This document shows, piece after piece, positions 1 to 7,256 of a DNA stretch of 32,243 bases (positions are counted from its first letter, which is position 1; the number at the start of each line of letters is the position of its first letter). The notes beneath the pieces are model-generated. The model saw only the letters and a program-made list of their open reading frames with translations. It searched no databases and had not been told where the DNA came from. Origin of the DNA: Myxococcota bacterium (GTDB taxonomy: Bacteria > Myxococcota > Kuafuiibacteriia > Kuafuiibacteriales > Kuafuiibacteriaceae); contig JANQQN010000094.1 in assembly GCA_028289325.1 (NCBI GenBank), positions 1-32,243 on the forward strand. The letters are read 5' to 3'. Made by a program: the position numbers and the translations under genes.

Positions 1-545
1 CCGCTCATGAGCTCGGCGATGGAGAGCGTCCACGCGCTCACCGCGCCCAGCGCGACCACGGTGTCCATGCCGGGAACCATGGCGCGAAGCGTTCGATACC
101 CCGCCAAGATGATGCGGCCGCCGGCGACGAATACCACCGGACTCGCCAACAAGCCGGCACCGACGGCGACCAGGCGTGCGTCCGCCCTCGGCAGCTCACC
201 GATGTACAGCACCGCCTGCAGCATCATGACCCACATGGTGCAGAAGACGGCGATCGCGACCCGTATTCCGAGCCCCGGAAGCACAGATTCGTCGATCGGG
301 GTGATGCCCGCCGCCGGGGTCCACGACCGGGCTTCGTATCCAATCTCTCGTACCACTCGAGTCAGGTCGGCCAAGGAGGCTCGACCTCGGACCACCGCGA
401 CCTTCGTCGCAAAGCTGACGTGGGCTTCCGCCACGCCGGCCGAGCGATGGAGCGACTTCTCCACCGCGCGGGCGCAGCTGGTACACCACATGCCTTCAAT
501 CCGCAGCAGGTTGACCTGCTGGCCCTCAGTCGCGGAGGCCGTCAC
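1..545 (-). CDS. ccoI: Copper-type P1B ATPase, CcoI/FixI-like (partial, C-terminal part beyond left edge)
   Basis: This is the N-terminal 181 codons of a heavy-metal-transporting P-type ATPase. An HMA domain begins the protein, with the metal-binding motif GMWCTSCARAVEKS (Cys21 and Cys24). It is followed by hydrophobic segments and the sequence PGMDTVVALGA, typical of the region before the actuator domain in Cu-ATPases. The phosphorylation and ATP-binding domains lie outside the window. The GTG start at 545 overlaps the stop of the upstream cytochrome c gene as GTGA, so the two are translationally coupled. In cbb3 operons this ATPase (CcoI/FixI) exports copper for insertion into CcoN, and its place directly after ccoNOP supports that role. 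A general CopA exporter is the alternative. Confidence 0.88.
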   Translation of the reverse strand, partial: MTASATEGQQVNLLRIEGMWCTSCARAVEKSLHRSAGVAEAHVSFATKVAVVRGRASLADLTRVVREIGYEARSWTPAAGITPIDESVLPGLGIRVAIAVFCTMWVMMLQAVLYIGELPRADARLVAVGAGLLASPVVFVAGGRIILAGYRTLRAMVPGMDTVVALGAVSAWTLSIAELMS

Positions 546-1168
546 GGGGCGAGGGCACGGGCGCCTTCGCCGCCCTGGATCCAGCCTTGGCCCGCGAGCT
601 CCATCCGCAGCCGCTCTACCAGGGCGGCGTCTACCGGCGGCGATTCGTTCCCCCAGCTGCTGCGAACGTGGGTGAGAACCGCGGCCAGCTCGGCGTCGGA
701 CAACACGTCGCGAAACGCGGGCATGACCCCGTTGTACTTCTGACCTAGAACCTCAATCTCGCCTTGCAGGCCCTGAAGGACGATGCTCGCCAGCCGGCGC
801 GATTCCCCCAAAACCCACTGGCTCTTCGCGAGAGGGGGGAATACGCCGGCGATGCCGGCGCCGTTCGACTGATGACAAGCCGCACAGCGTGCGGCGTAGA
901 TGGCGGCGCCGTTGATGCCGGGGGGCGAGGACGCTCGTTTGTCAGAAGGAGAAGCGATGAGGGCCGAGCGGCCGTCGCCGAGCAGGGCATCGGAACCGTC
1001 GCCGGCCTCGTACCATAGATAGGTTGCGCCCCACCCACCGATAGCGCCCGTGAGGGCCGCGACCAGCATCGGCAGGCCCCGCGGCAGCTCGCGCGGCTCG
1101 CGCCCTTCCCGTTCGATCGCGTGTCGATTGAGGCCGTCGGCTGGCGTAGGGTCGTCGACCGTGGTCAT
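542..1168 (-). CDS. ccoP: cbb3 oxidase cytochrome c subunit, CcoP-like, single heme
   Basis: This 208-aa membrane-anchored cytochrome c has one transmembrane helix at about residues 33-54 and then a periplasmic class I cytochrome c domain. The only heme-binding motif is CAACH (Cys95, Cys98, His99). A Met ligand is likely in the GVMPAF segment. Standard CcoP carries two CxxCH motifs, so this subunit is a mono-heme variant. The ATG at 1168 was chosen because it overlaps the ccoO stop as ATGA; reading further upstream gives only an Arg-rich shadow of ccoO. Its position as third gene in the operon suggests it delivers electrons to CcoO/CcoN. It could also be called simply a cytochrome c associated with the oxidase. 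Confidence 0.88.
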   Translation of the reverse strand: MTTVDDPTPADGLNRHAIEREGREPRELPRGLPMLVAALTGAIGGWGATYLWYEAGDGSDALLGDGRSALIASPSDKRASSPPGINGAAIYAARCAACHQSNGAGIAGVFPPLAKSQWVLGESRRLASIVLQGLQGEIEVLGQKYNGVMPAFRDVLSDAELAAVLTHVRSSWGNESPPVDAALVERLRMELAGQGWIQGGEGARALAP

Positions 1169-1791
1169 CGCGCGTCCCCTCGTGCGCCGGACGCAGGTCC
1201 GACAGGGTAGGTTCGGTCCAGTCCCATCAAGTACGCGGCCAAGTCCAGCGCCGCGCGCTTTGCGACGACGACCCCTTCTTGTGGGCCGTATGGGGCTGGG
1301 ACGTCGACGACGACGTCGCCGGGCGCCGCCGCATCCTTTACGTCGAACAGAAACGGATAGGCGGGCATGATGCTGCCGCGAACCAGCGCCCGCGGCTGGT
1401 ACAGATGCAATAGGTGCCACGCCTGCGAAGGCTGGCGCACCCCAATATTGAGAAGATCGGGTCCCGTTCTCATCGTGCCCAACAGGTGCGGGTAGTCGTA
1501 CGTGTAGTCGGCGGGGATGCTCGGGCGACCCCAGCCCCGCTGGTCGTCGGGCGCGACGCTCGGGTCCCGCGGCTGCTGGCTGTGGCAGTAAACGCAGCCC
1601 AAATTGACATACTTGGCGCGTCCTCGCTCCTGCGCCTCGGTATAAGGCTTCAGTCCTTCGGGAATAGGCGCACTCTGAAGCTGGAGGTAGGGCGCGGCCA
1701 CGAGAACGAACCCTGCGAACATGAGGATTCCTGCCGCCCCGACGACGATGCCCACCGCCTCGCGCGAGGTTCGGTTCTCGGGGATGATCAC
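1165..1791 (-). CDS. ccoO: cbb3-type cytochrome c oxidase subunit II (CcoO)
   Basis: This 208-aa mono-heme cytochrome c subunit has an N-terminal membrane helix at about residues 13-33. The heme site GCVYCHSQ follows (Cys66, Cys69, His70), and a Met ligand lies in the GSIMPAYPFLF segment. The stretches GCxxCHSQ..RDP, RTGPDL and SIMPAYP are CcoO hallmarks. The GTG at 1791 overlaps the ccoN stop as GTGA, and an open frame running far upstream is only a shadow of ccoN. CcoO passes electrons from CcoP or soluble cytochrome c to the heme b of CcoN. Confidence 0.93.
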   Translation of the reverse strand: MIIPENRTSREAVGIVVGAAGILMFAGFVLVAAPYLQLQSAPIPEGLKPYTEAQERGRAKYVNLGCVYCHSQQPRDPSVAPDDQRGWGRPSIPADYTYDYPHLLGTMRTGPDLLNIGVRQPSQAWHLLHLYQPRALVRGSIMPAYPFLFDVKDAAAPGDVVVDVPAPYGPQEGVVVAKRAALDLAAYLMGLDRTYPVGPASGARGDAR

Positions 1792-3413
1792 GCCAAAGCC
1801 TCCTTGGCTCCGGCGACGGATGACCGGCGCCGCACGGCGGTCGCCATCACGACCGCGGTGTGGCCGGCAAAAAGAAGGTGGGCAGCGGTCATGAGCGCGC
1901 CGCCGATCGTTCGCCCCCACAGGTAAGGCTTGGTGACGTCTACGGAAGCGATGAATGGCTGGGCTGAATCCAGCATAGCGAGCCCCTGCAGGACACCGCC
2001 GATGGTAAGGGCCACGAAGTAGGTGCCGAAGCCGGCCAGCGCGAGACCCAGATGCCAGTCGATCAGACGCTTGCGCGGCCACTCCGCACCCGTGACCCTC
2101 GGTAGAAAGAAATACACCGCGCCGAAGAAGATGAAGCTCGCGAAGCCGTACGCGCCGAGGTGAGCGTGGGCCACGGTGGCGTGGGTGAAGTGCGTTAGCG
2201 TGTTGATGGCGCGAATGGACTGCAGCGAGCCCTGCAGGCTGGCTAACGTGTACATCATCGCCCCGGCCATCACGAAACGCAGCACCGGAGAGTGATACAG
2301 CGCCCGGAAACGCCCGAGCACGGTGAGGTGATGATTGACGGCGACGGCGATCACGGGGACCACCATGGCCACGCTCGTCACGATCGAGAGCGTCACGACC
2401 CATCGGGGTACCGGACCTCCGATGAGATGGTGAACACCGACTTGGCTGTAGAATAGCGCCAGGGCCCAAAAACCCAGGAGCGAGAGCTGGTAGCTGTGAA
2501 TGGGGCGACCGACGATCTTGGGAATGAGATAGTAGGCTGCCGCCAACCCGAGAGGGGTGAACCAGAGACCGAGGACGTTGTGCGCGTACCACCAGTTGAC
2601 GAGGGCGTGCTCGACGCCGAAGTGAACGCCAGGCCAGTTGCCGACGGCGAACAGAATTGGGAACCACACCAGCGCGGCTGCGATGTACCACGTCGAAACG
2701 TACAAGTGCTCGACCTGCCGGTGGCGCAAAGTGAGCAGCAGCGGAACGCCGGTCATGGCTCCGCCGATGACGAAGAAGCCATCGAGCGCCCACGGAAACT
2801 CCAACCATTCGGTGCCGTCGGTCCAGCCAGACAAAAGGGCGGCCACGCCCGATATCAGGCCCACGTTCCAAAGGACCGCACCCGCCACCGCGAACCGGGC
2901 GCCGCGAAGGGTTGTCCGCAACGTTCGTGGTAACAACCACAAGGCCGTCGCGATGCCGGCCATAGATAACCAGCCATACGCGACCACGTTCAGATGGACA
3001 GGACGTAGCCGCCCGAAGGTCAGCGCGGGACTCGAGGTCAGCCAGTCGGGCAAGCTGAATTTCAGAGACACCATTAAGCCGGCGACCGAGCCCACGACCA
3101 ACCACACGACCGCGGATGCGGTGAACACCAACACCGGAGCGCGAGACGAACGATCAGCATCGAGTCGCGCCTGGATGTCGGCGCTCGATGCAACCGGCGT
3201 TGGCTGTACGCCGGCGGAGATCGACGCCTGCAGCGCGTCGGGTCGTGCCGTCGGATCTTCAGCGTAACCCTCTTCCCCCGGACGGAAGATCACGCGACTC
3301 GCCTCTTCGAGACGAGAAAACTGATGACGAGCGATCGACCAAATCAACGCGAGGAGACCAACGACCGCAGCAATGAAGCTCAGGGCCAGCAACTGGGCGA
3401 TGGTGGGGGTCAT
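1788..3413 (-). CDS. ccoN: cbb3-type cytochrome c oxidase catalytic subunit I, with CcoS-like N-terminal extension
   Basis: This 541-codon heme-copper oxidase subunit reduces O2 to water at a heme b3-CuB centre in the inner membrane. All expected ligands are visible at cbb3 spacing: His140 for low-spin heme in RPVHLN, His278 (WWYAHN) and His328-His329 for CuB, the cross-link Tyr322 in FYSQVGVHH, and His416 and His418 in VAHAHLG for the hemes. The protein is some 65-80 residues longer than usual CcoN. The first 50 or so residues form a separate helix followed by a HQFSRLEE segment resembling the small assembly protein CcoS, which suggests a fusion. It is the first gene of the minus-strand operon, and its ATG is at 3413. 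No clear FNR/ANR box was seen upstream. Confidence 0.95.
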   Translation of the reverse strand: MTPTIAQLLALSFIAAVVGLLALIWSIARHQFSRLEEASRVIFRPGEEGYAEDPTARPDALQASISAGVQPTPVASSADIQARLDADRSSRAPVLVFTASAVVWLVVGSVAGLMVSLKFSLPDWLTSSPALTFGRLRPVHLNVVAYGWLSMAGIATALWLLPRTLRTTLRGARFAVAGAVLWNVGLISGVAALLSGWTDGTEWLEFPWALDGFFVIGGAMTGVPLLLTLRHRQVEHLYVSTWYIAAALVWFPILFAVGNWPGVHFGVEHALVNWWYAHNVLGLWFTPLGLAAAYYLIPKIVGRPIHSYQLSLLGFWALALFYSQVGVHHLIGGPVPRWVVTLSIVTSVAMVVPVIAVAVNHHLTVLGRFRALYHSPVLRFVMAGAMMYTLASLQGSLQSIRAINTLTHFTHATVAHAHLGAYGFASFIFFGAVYFFLPRVTGAEWPRKRLIDWHLGLALAGFGTYFVALTIGGVLQGLAMLDSAQPFIASVDVTKPYLWGRTIGGALMTAAHLLFAGHTAVVMATAVRRRSSVAGAKEALA

Positions 3414-3632
3414 CGCGGGCCTCTATAAACGTGAAGGCGGCGGAAGCAATCTGGTGATGGTTATCGACTCTCCGCGCACATGCCTTCGATCCGGCCGGGA
3501 GCGAGTACGGACGGAGGCCTGCCTCGATTCATCGAGAACGACTTGCAGAATCACTTGCTGAGTATTCTCGGGTACTTACGCCCTTGAATCATCCGCGAAG
3601 GAGCGCAAGAGGAGGCGAAGGAGAACCGTTTG
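3414..3632. promoter_or_regulatory. Divergent intergenic region between ccoN and the ferritin-like gene
   Basis: This 219-bp spacer must hold the promoters for the cbb3 operon (leftward) and the ferritin-like gene (rightward). A small perfect palindrome, CTCGAT-TC-ATCGAG, lies at 3523-3536 and could be an operator. I searched for TTGAT-N4-ATCAA FNR-type sites and saw none. A strong ribosome binding site (AAGGAG) sits near 3618-3623 for the rightward gene. Confidence 0.4.
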
Positions 3633-4094
3633 ATGAAGAATCGACACGCTATCATCGAAACCCTCAACGAGGCGGTCCGCATCGAGCATGCGCTGCTGAT
3701 GCAGAGCGATCATCAGGCAACGGTGGTCCGCGGACTGTGGCGTCTGCAGATGGCGCCATTCTTTTCTCAGTTGGCAGAAGAGGCTCGCGGACACGCGCGT
3801 AAGTTCGGTCAAAAGATCGTCGCCCTCGGTGGTACGCCTACCGTAGAAGTCGGGCCCGTCCGCCAGTCGGAGACCGTCGAGGAGATGCTTTACGATGCCT
3901 TACGGCTGGAGCGTGAGGCACTCGCGAGCTATGAACGGGCCCTCGAGCTCGCCGACGACGACACGGCGATGCGAAACATGCTGGAAGACCACATCGAGGC
4001 CGAGCGTCGACACGTGGAAGAGCTGGAGCTCTTGATTCCATCGGCGTCGGGCACGCGAATCGAATCGACGCCGGCCGTCCGTCAAGCCTCTTAA
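3633..4094 (+). CDS. Ferritin-like four-helix protein
   Basis: This 153-aa soluble, helical, highly charged protein carries the Glu/His pattern of di-iron ferritin-like folds. RIEHALL (Glu18-His19) lies in helix 1, EEARGHA in helix 2, RLEREALASYERALE in helix 3 and EAERRHVEEL in helix 4. The two ExxH-like motifs fit bacterioferritin or rubrerythrin relatives, and the length is close to bacterioferritin. The ATG at 3633 is preferred over the in-frame TTG just before it, because AAGGAG lies about 9 nt upstream. It is divergent from the cbb3 operon, so a role in iron storage or peroxide protection near heme-iron enzymes is plausible. The substrate is not known. Confidence 0.8.
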   Translation: MKNRHAIIETLNEAVRIEHALLMQSDHQATVVRGLWRLQMAPFFSQLAEEARGHARKFGQKIVALGGTPTVEVGPVRQSETVEEMLYDALRLEREALASYERALELADDDTAMRNMLEDHIEAERRHVEELELLIPSASGTRIESTPAVRQAS

Positions 4095-4128
4095 CGCCAC
4101 CGCGACCGGCCCATAAAGTGCCGAAGAT

Positions 4129-4159
4129 GCCGGTCTGGGCAAAGGTCGCCCAGACCGGC
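4129..4159. terminator. Strong 12-bp-stem hairpin between convergent genes
   Basis: GCCGGTCTGGGC (4129-4140) and GCCCAGACCGGC (4148-4159) form a perfect 12-bp stem with a 7-nt loop. It lies between the ferritin-like gene and the converging small membrane protein gene. There is no clear T-run on either side, so it may be a Rho-assisted or bidirectional terminator rather than a classical intrinsic one. Confidence 0.6.
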
Positions 4160-4182
4160 GTCTCGTGGGTCCAACCGATTGC

Positions 4183-4359
4183 TCACCCCTGGTTAGGGAC
4201 AAGTTCCCGGGTCCCAGGCGCAACTACAGTTTCGCGGGTCTTTGCTTGGTCTTCGCCCAGCTCACGGCGGGTCTTGATGTACTCCCAAGTGGCGAGGACG
4301 AGGATCGTTCCCATTGAATTGAACGTCATGATGCCCAGGGCATAACTTGCGTCGAACAT
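4183..4359 (-). CDS. Small single-helix membrane protein (58 aa)
   Basis: This predicted 58-aa peptide starts MFDASYALGIMTFNSM and has one hydrophobic helix (about residues 6-24), then a charged tail with YIKTRRELGEDQ. A GAAGGGA Shine-Dalgarno-like sequence lies just upstream of the ATG at 4359. An upstream in-frame start at 4428 would place that ribosome site inside the gene, so the shorter form is chosen. I do not recognise the family. Its location between oxidase and NADH dehydrogenase genes makes a small respiratory-complex subunit possible, but that is inference only. Confidence 0.5.
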   Translation of the reverse strand: MFDASYALGIMTFNSMGTILVLATWEYIKTRRELGEDQAKTRETVVAPGTRELVPNQG

Positions 4360-4847
4360 AGTATTTTTCCCTTCTTTGGCCTTGGCTTCATCGGGCCGGG
4401 CCGTTGCACCGCTCGGATAGAGAGCCAAAGGGCCGGTGCCAGCGGATCTTCAATCTAGGGAAAGCGTCGGAAGTGACGGATGGATTGCCGGTTCCGTGCC
4501 CCTCGGCGGCTTTGGGGGCTGTCTCGTGGCGTCGTGGCCGCCGAGGACGCGGCGACTCATTCGCAATCAAGTACTCTTCGATCGACTAAGACGAGGTTCG
4601 AGATATTTTCTGTTGGGGTGGTCCGCGTTGGGGAACTCATTCAGTAATTAGCTCTACTTGCTCCGCCGTGAGTCGACGCCGAGAAGAGAGCGCGATTTCG
4701 TTTGTCGGCCCCGATCGATGTGCGCGGAATCCCTGTCAGGATACTCTGCAAGCATGCAGGTAGATACCTGATAGGGATCCGGGCTATTCGAAACCGTCGT
4801 GCCACCGCGGGCTGGAACGCAGCGCTGCGGTGACTAAAGAGACCGCC
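4360..4847. promoter_or_regulatory. Intergenic region upstream of ndh, with a CAGGTA palindrome
   Basis: This stretch of roughly 490 bp has no supported gene; open frames in it are short and compositionally odd. It must contain promoters for the small membrane protein (leftward) and the NADH dehydrogenase (rightward). A perfect palindrome CAGGTA-GA-TACCTG lies at 4757-4770, about 80 bp before the ndh start, where an operator would be expected. No regulator can be named. Confidence 0.35.
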
Positions 4848-6200
4848 ATGAAAGTGCGCGGACGAGCGGTCCGACCCCGGGACGCGGGTGGCGATCGACC
4901 CCACGTCGTGATCATCGGAGGCGGCTTCGGAGGGCTGGAAGCCGCCAAAGCGTTAGCTGGCCGTCCTGTGCGAGTGACGCTTATCGACCGATCGAATCAC
5001 CACCTGTTTCAGCCGCTGCTGTATCAAGTCGCGATGGCCGGTCTCTCGCCGACGGAGGTCGCGATCCCCATCCGATCGGTGTTGCGGAACAAGGACAACG
5101 TGCACACGGTCCTCGGCAACGTCGCCGCGGTCGATCTCGAAGGTCGCCGTGTCGACCTCGATGACGGTGAGTCGTTCGACTTCGACTATCTCGTTATCGC
5201 CGCCGGGGCGCGACCTGCATACTTCGGCCAAGAACACTGGCGAGCGCACGCCCCGCCCCTCAAGTCGGTCGAAGACGCAACCGAAATTCGCAGAGAGGTA
5301 CTGCTCGCTTTCGAGCGCGCCGAGCGGATGGCGAACGACTTACAACGGAGGAAGAAGCTGACGCTGGCCATCGTGGGGGGTGGTCCGACCGGCGTAGAAC
5401 TGGCCGGTGCCTTAGTCGAGCTGTCCCAAAGTATCTTGTCCGGTGATTTCCGGCGGGTTCAGACGCAAGAAGTGCGGGTGGTCCTGATCGAGGGCGGTGA
5501 CCGGTTGCTTTCGGGCATGAGCGAAGCGAGCTCCCGAGAGGCGAAGCTCGCCCTCGAGGCAATGGGGGTCGAGATCATTCTCAATCGAATGGCGCGGGAC
5601 ATCGACGAGCGTGGTGTTCATCTCGATGATCGCATCGTCGAGGCGGAGACCATCGTGTGGGCAGCGGGCGTCCGTGCCAGCGCCCTCGCCGAAAGCATCG
5701 ACGTGCCCAAGGACCAAGCAGGCAGAATCATCGTCAGACACGATTGCTCACTGCCCAACCACCCTAACGCTTTCGCCATCGGCGACATCGCCCGGTTCGA
5801 CACCGAAGATGGGCCCCTGCCCGGCGTCTCTCCTGTCGCTATGCAACAAGGTCGATACGTCGCTCGATGGATCTTGCGGACGGTCGAAGGTCGCTCGACG
5901 AAGCCCTTTCGTTACCGCGACAAAGGTACAATGGCCACGATCGGTCGTCGTCGCGCCGTTGCTGACGTCCTCGGTGTAACCATGACCGGGTACCCTGCGT
6001 GGTTAGCTTGGCTCTTTGTACACCTCTTCTTCCTCGTCGGCTTCAAGAACCGGGTGTTTGTTCTTCTTCAGTGGATCGGTGCGTACGTCTTCGAGAGCCG
6101 AGGGGCCCGCCTGATTACGTTCAACGACCGCAAACAGAGATCCGAGACCCCGCCCCGCCGCTTCAACGCCGGACCACGCTCCGTCGAAACCGCATCTTGA
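4848..6200 (+). CDS. ndh: Type II NADH:quinone dehydrogenase (NDH-2)
   Basis: This 450-aa FAD-dependent oxidoreductase transfers electrons from NADH to quinone without pumping protons. The N-terminal FAD Rossmann motif is VVIIGGGFGG (about residues 20-29), followed by NHHLFQPLLYQVA, a signature of NDH-2. A second dinucleotide motif, AIVGGGPTGVELAG, binds NAD(P)H. FAIGDIA near the C-terminus contacts FAD. An amphipathic or hydrophobic C-terminal segment (PAWLAWLFVHLFFLVGF) anchors it to the membrane. The ATG at 4848 has AAGAG upstream; a GTG 18 nt earlier is possible. It fits the respiratory theme of the cbb3 operon nearby. Confidence 0.92.
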   Translation: MKVRGRAVRPRDAGGDRPHVVIIGGGFGGLEAAKALAGRPVRVTLIDRSNHHLFQPLLYQVAMAGLSPTEVAIPIRSVLRNKDNVHTVLGNVAAVDLEGRRVDLDDGESFDFDYLVIAAGARPAYFGQEHWRAHAPPLKSVEDATEIRREVLLAFERAERMANDLQRRKKLTLAIVGGGPTGVELAGALVELSQSILSGDFRRVQTQEVRVVLIEGGDRLLSGMSEASSREAKLALEAMGVEIILNRMARDIDERGVHLDDRIVEAETIVWAAGVRASALAESIDVPKDQAGRIIVRHDCSLPNHPNAFAIGDIARFDTEDGPLPGVSPVAMQQGRYVARWILRTVEGRSTKPFRYRDKGTMATIGRRRAVADVLGVTMTGYPAWLAWLFVHLFFLVGFKNRVFVLLQWIGAYVFESRGARLITFNDRKQRSETPPRRFNAGPRSVETAS

Positions 6201-6282
6201 CGAGCCGAACCGCCAAAGACCCGCCAAGCTGCGCAAGCGCCGGGGACCGGCCGCACGATGGAAAACCGGCCGCCGTGGCCCT

Positions 6283-6291
6283 CTCAATGAC
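6283..6291. repeat. Left target site duplication of the IS21-type element
   Basis: CTCAATGAC occurs directly before the element's TGTCA end and again directly after its TGACA end (10665-10673). Perfect 9-bp direct repeats at both junctions mark a transposition event. IS21-family duplications are usually 4-8 bp, so 9 is slightly long. Confidence 0.85.
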
Positions 6292-6318
6292 TGTCAGCGG
6301 CGGCCTGACCTGACCCAC
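6292..6318 (+). repeat. Left terminal inverted repeat of the IS21-type element
   Basis: The left end TGTCAGCGGCGGCCTGACC pairs imperfectly with the right end read inward (10664 down to about 10638). TGTCA is identical, then CG, CGG and CT match, and a TGA(C/T)CCA block follows with a 1-bp offset. Confidence 0.75.
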
Positions 6319-6323
6319 GTGGC

Positions 6324-6388
6324 GGCGGCGACCTGATCCGCCCAGCATCCGCCGGACAGGGCGATGGGTGCGCTGCACCTGAGCCACC
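6324..6388 (+). repeat. Internal repeats in the left end of the element
   Basis: Two related motifs lie here: GGCGGCGACCTGATCCGCCC at 6324-6343 and GCACCTGAGCCACC at 6375-6388. Both resemble GGCGGCGGACCTGAGCCACC, the inverse of 10567-10586 in the right end. Repeated internal sites of this kind are the transposase-binding sites of IS21-type elements. Confidence 0.65.
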
Positions 6389-6707
6389 TTCGAGCTGGGG
6401 CGTGGGGTCGACCACCCGCCGGCGATGGAGCGCTTTGGTCCTTCCGGAGGGGGCTCCGGGCCGGCGGGACTTTTGCGGTCCCGCTTTTCGGCCCTCCGCC
6501 CTGAGGCGCCGCCGGGTGGACGACGACTGCACCTGGTGCCGACGAGAAACTGGCATTCAAGGGCGGATGATCAAAGCTCGTGACAAAGGAAGAGACGAGG
6601 CGGCCGCTTATGTTTGCAGCACTGCCGGCCGCCTCGCTGACTGCGTTGAGTCGGCCCGAGTATGAGCGCCGACTTCGGCGCAGTCCAGTTTTCGACCTTG
6701 GTCGAGA
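6389..6707. other. Non-coding left arm of the element
   Basis: About 320 bp between the terminal repeats and the first gene hold no frame with convincing coding character. The long minus-strand frame across this area runs antisense to the Zn-ribbon gene and is low-complexity. The element's promoter should lie here, but I could not pick a reliable -35/-10 pair. Confidence 0.4.
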
Positions 6708-7235
6708 ATGGAGGCGAGCAGGCGCGATTGTCGGAGCCGTTGCGAGGGCACTCCTGAGCTCCAGGAGCGCCCATGCCGCGAATGCGGCGCGCACTTTGCA
6801 ATTTGCAGGTCCTGCGATCGCGGGCATGCGTACTGCAGCGGACCGTGCTGGCTTGCAGCCCGGAGGCGGAGCCTGCGCGCGGCCCGTCGTCGTCATCGCA
6901 TGGACGAAAACGGCCGAGCGGATCACCGTGACCGGGAGCGGGCCCGCCGTCTTCGTCAGCGCGCGAACGAAAGCAGCCGCACGAATGACGGTGAACGCGA
7001 GCGGCCTCGCCGGCGCCACGTGGTGGATCAGGGTCGAAAAAAGTTGACGTCTGCGGCATCCGTTTCGTGCGCGGCGAGGGCCGCATCGACTCGCGATGAA
7101 AGCACTTCTCCTCGACCTCCGGCCTCGACACCCCTGGTGGGTGGGTGGACTCTTTCGAAACCACCGATGGCCGTTCGTGACCGGCGATGCATCGTGTGCG
7201 GTTTTCGTGGGACCGTGGTGCACGCCCTCGAATGA
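6708..7235 (+). CDS. IS-borne Zn-ribbon protein of unknown function
   Basis: This 175-aa protein has a cysteine-rich N-terminus: Cys23, 26, 33, 36, 43 and 47 in the segments CRECGAHFAICRSC and HAYCSGPC. This arrangement could bind one or two zinc ions. A strongly basic Arg-rich stretch and a variable middle follow. A second CIVCG motif (Cys161, Cys164) lies next to the C-terminus. I have an unverified recollection of similar small proteins (CRxCG...CDRG...YC) beside IS21 transposase genes in myxobacteria-like genomes. It lies inside the element ends, 21 bp before the ParB-like gene and on the same strand, so it is element cargo or an accessory factor. The basic, Zn-binding character suggests nucleic acid binding. 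Start choice is uncertain. Confidence 0.65.
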   Translation: MEASRRDCRSRCEGTPELQERPCRECGAHFAICRSCDRGHAYCSGPCWLAARRRSLRAARRRHRMDENGRADHRDRERARRLRQRANESSRTNDGERERPRRRHVVDQGRKKLTSAASVSCAARAASTRDESTSPRPPASTPLVGGWTLSKPPMAVRDRRCIVCGFRGTVVHALE

Positions 7236-7256
7236 AGAACGCGGACGTGGTGCGAA

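Noticed and set aside
1792..3105. Upstream extension of the ccoO frame on the minus strand
   Set aside because: It is Arg-rich shadow of ccoN; the GTG overlapping the ccoN stop gives a normal CcoO N-terminus.
3414..3632. FNR/ANR box upstream of ccoN
   Set aside because: No TTGAT-N4-ATCAA or close variant was found, so oxygen regulation cannot be claimed from sequence.
6294..7223. Long minus-strand frame of 309 codons through the left part of the mobile element
   Set aside because: It is low-complexity, antisense to the Cys-rich gene that has a recognisable Zn-ribbon pattern, and starts beyond that gene with no ribosome site.
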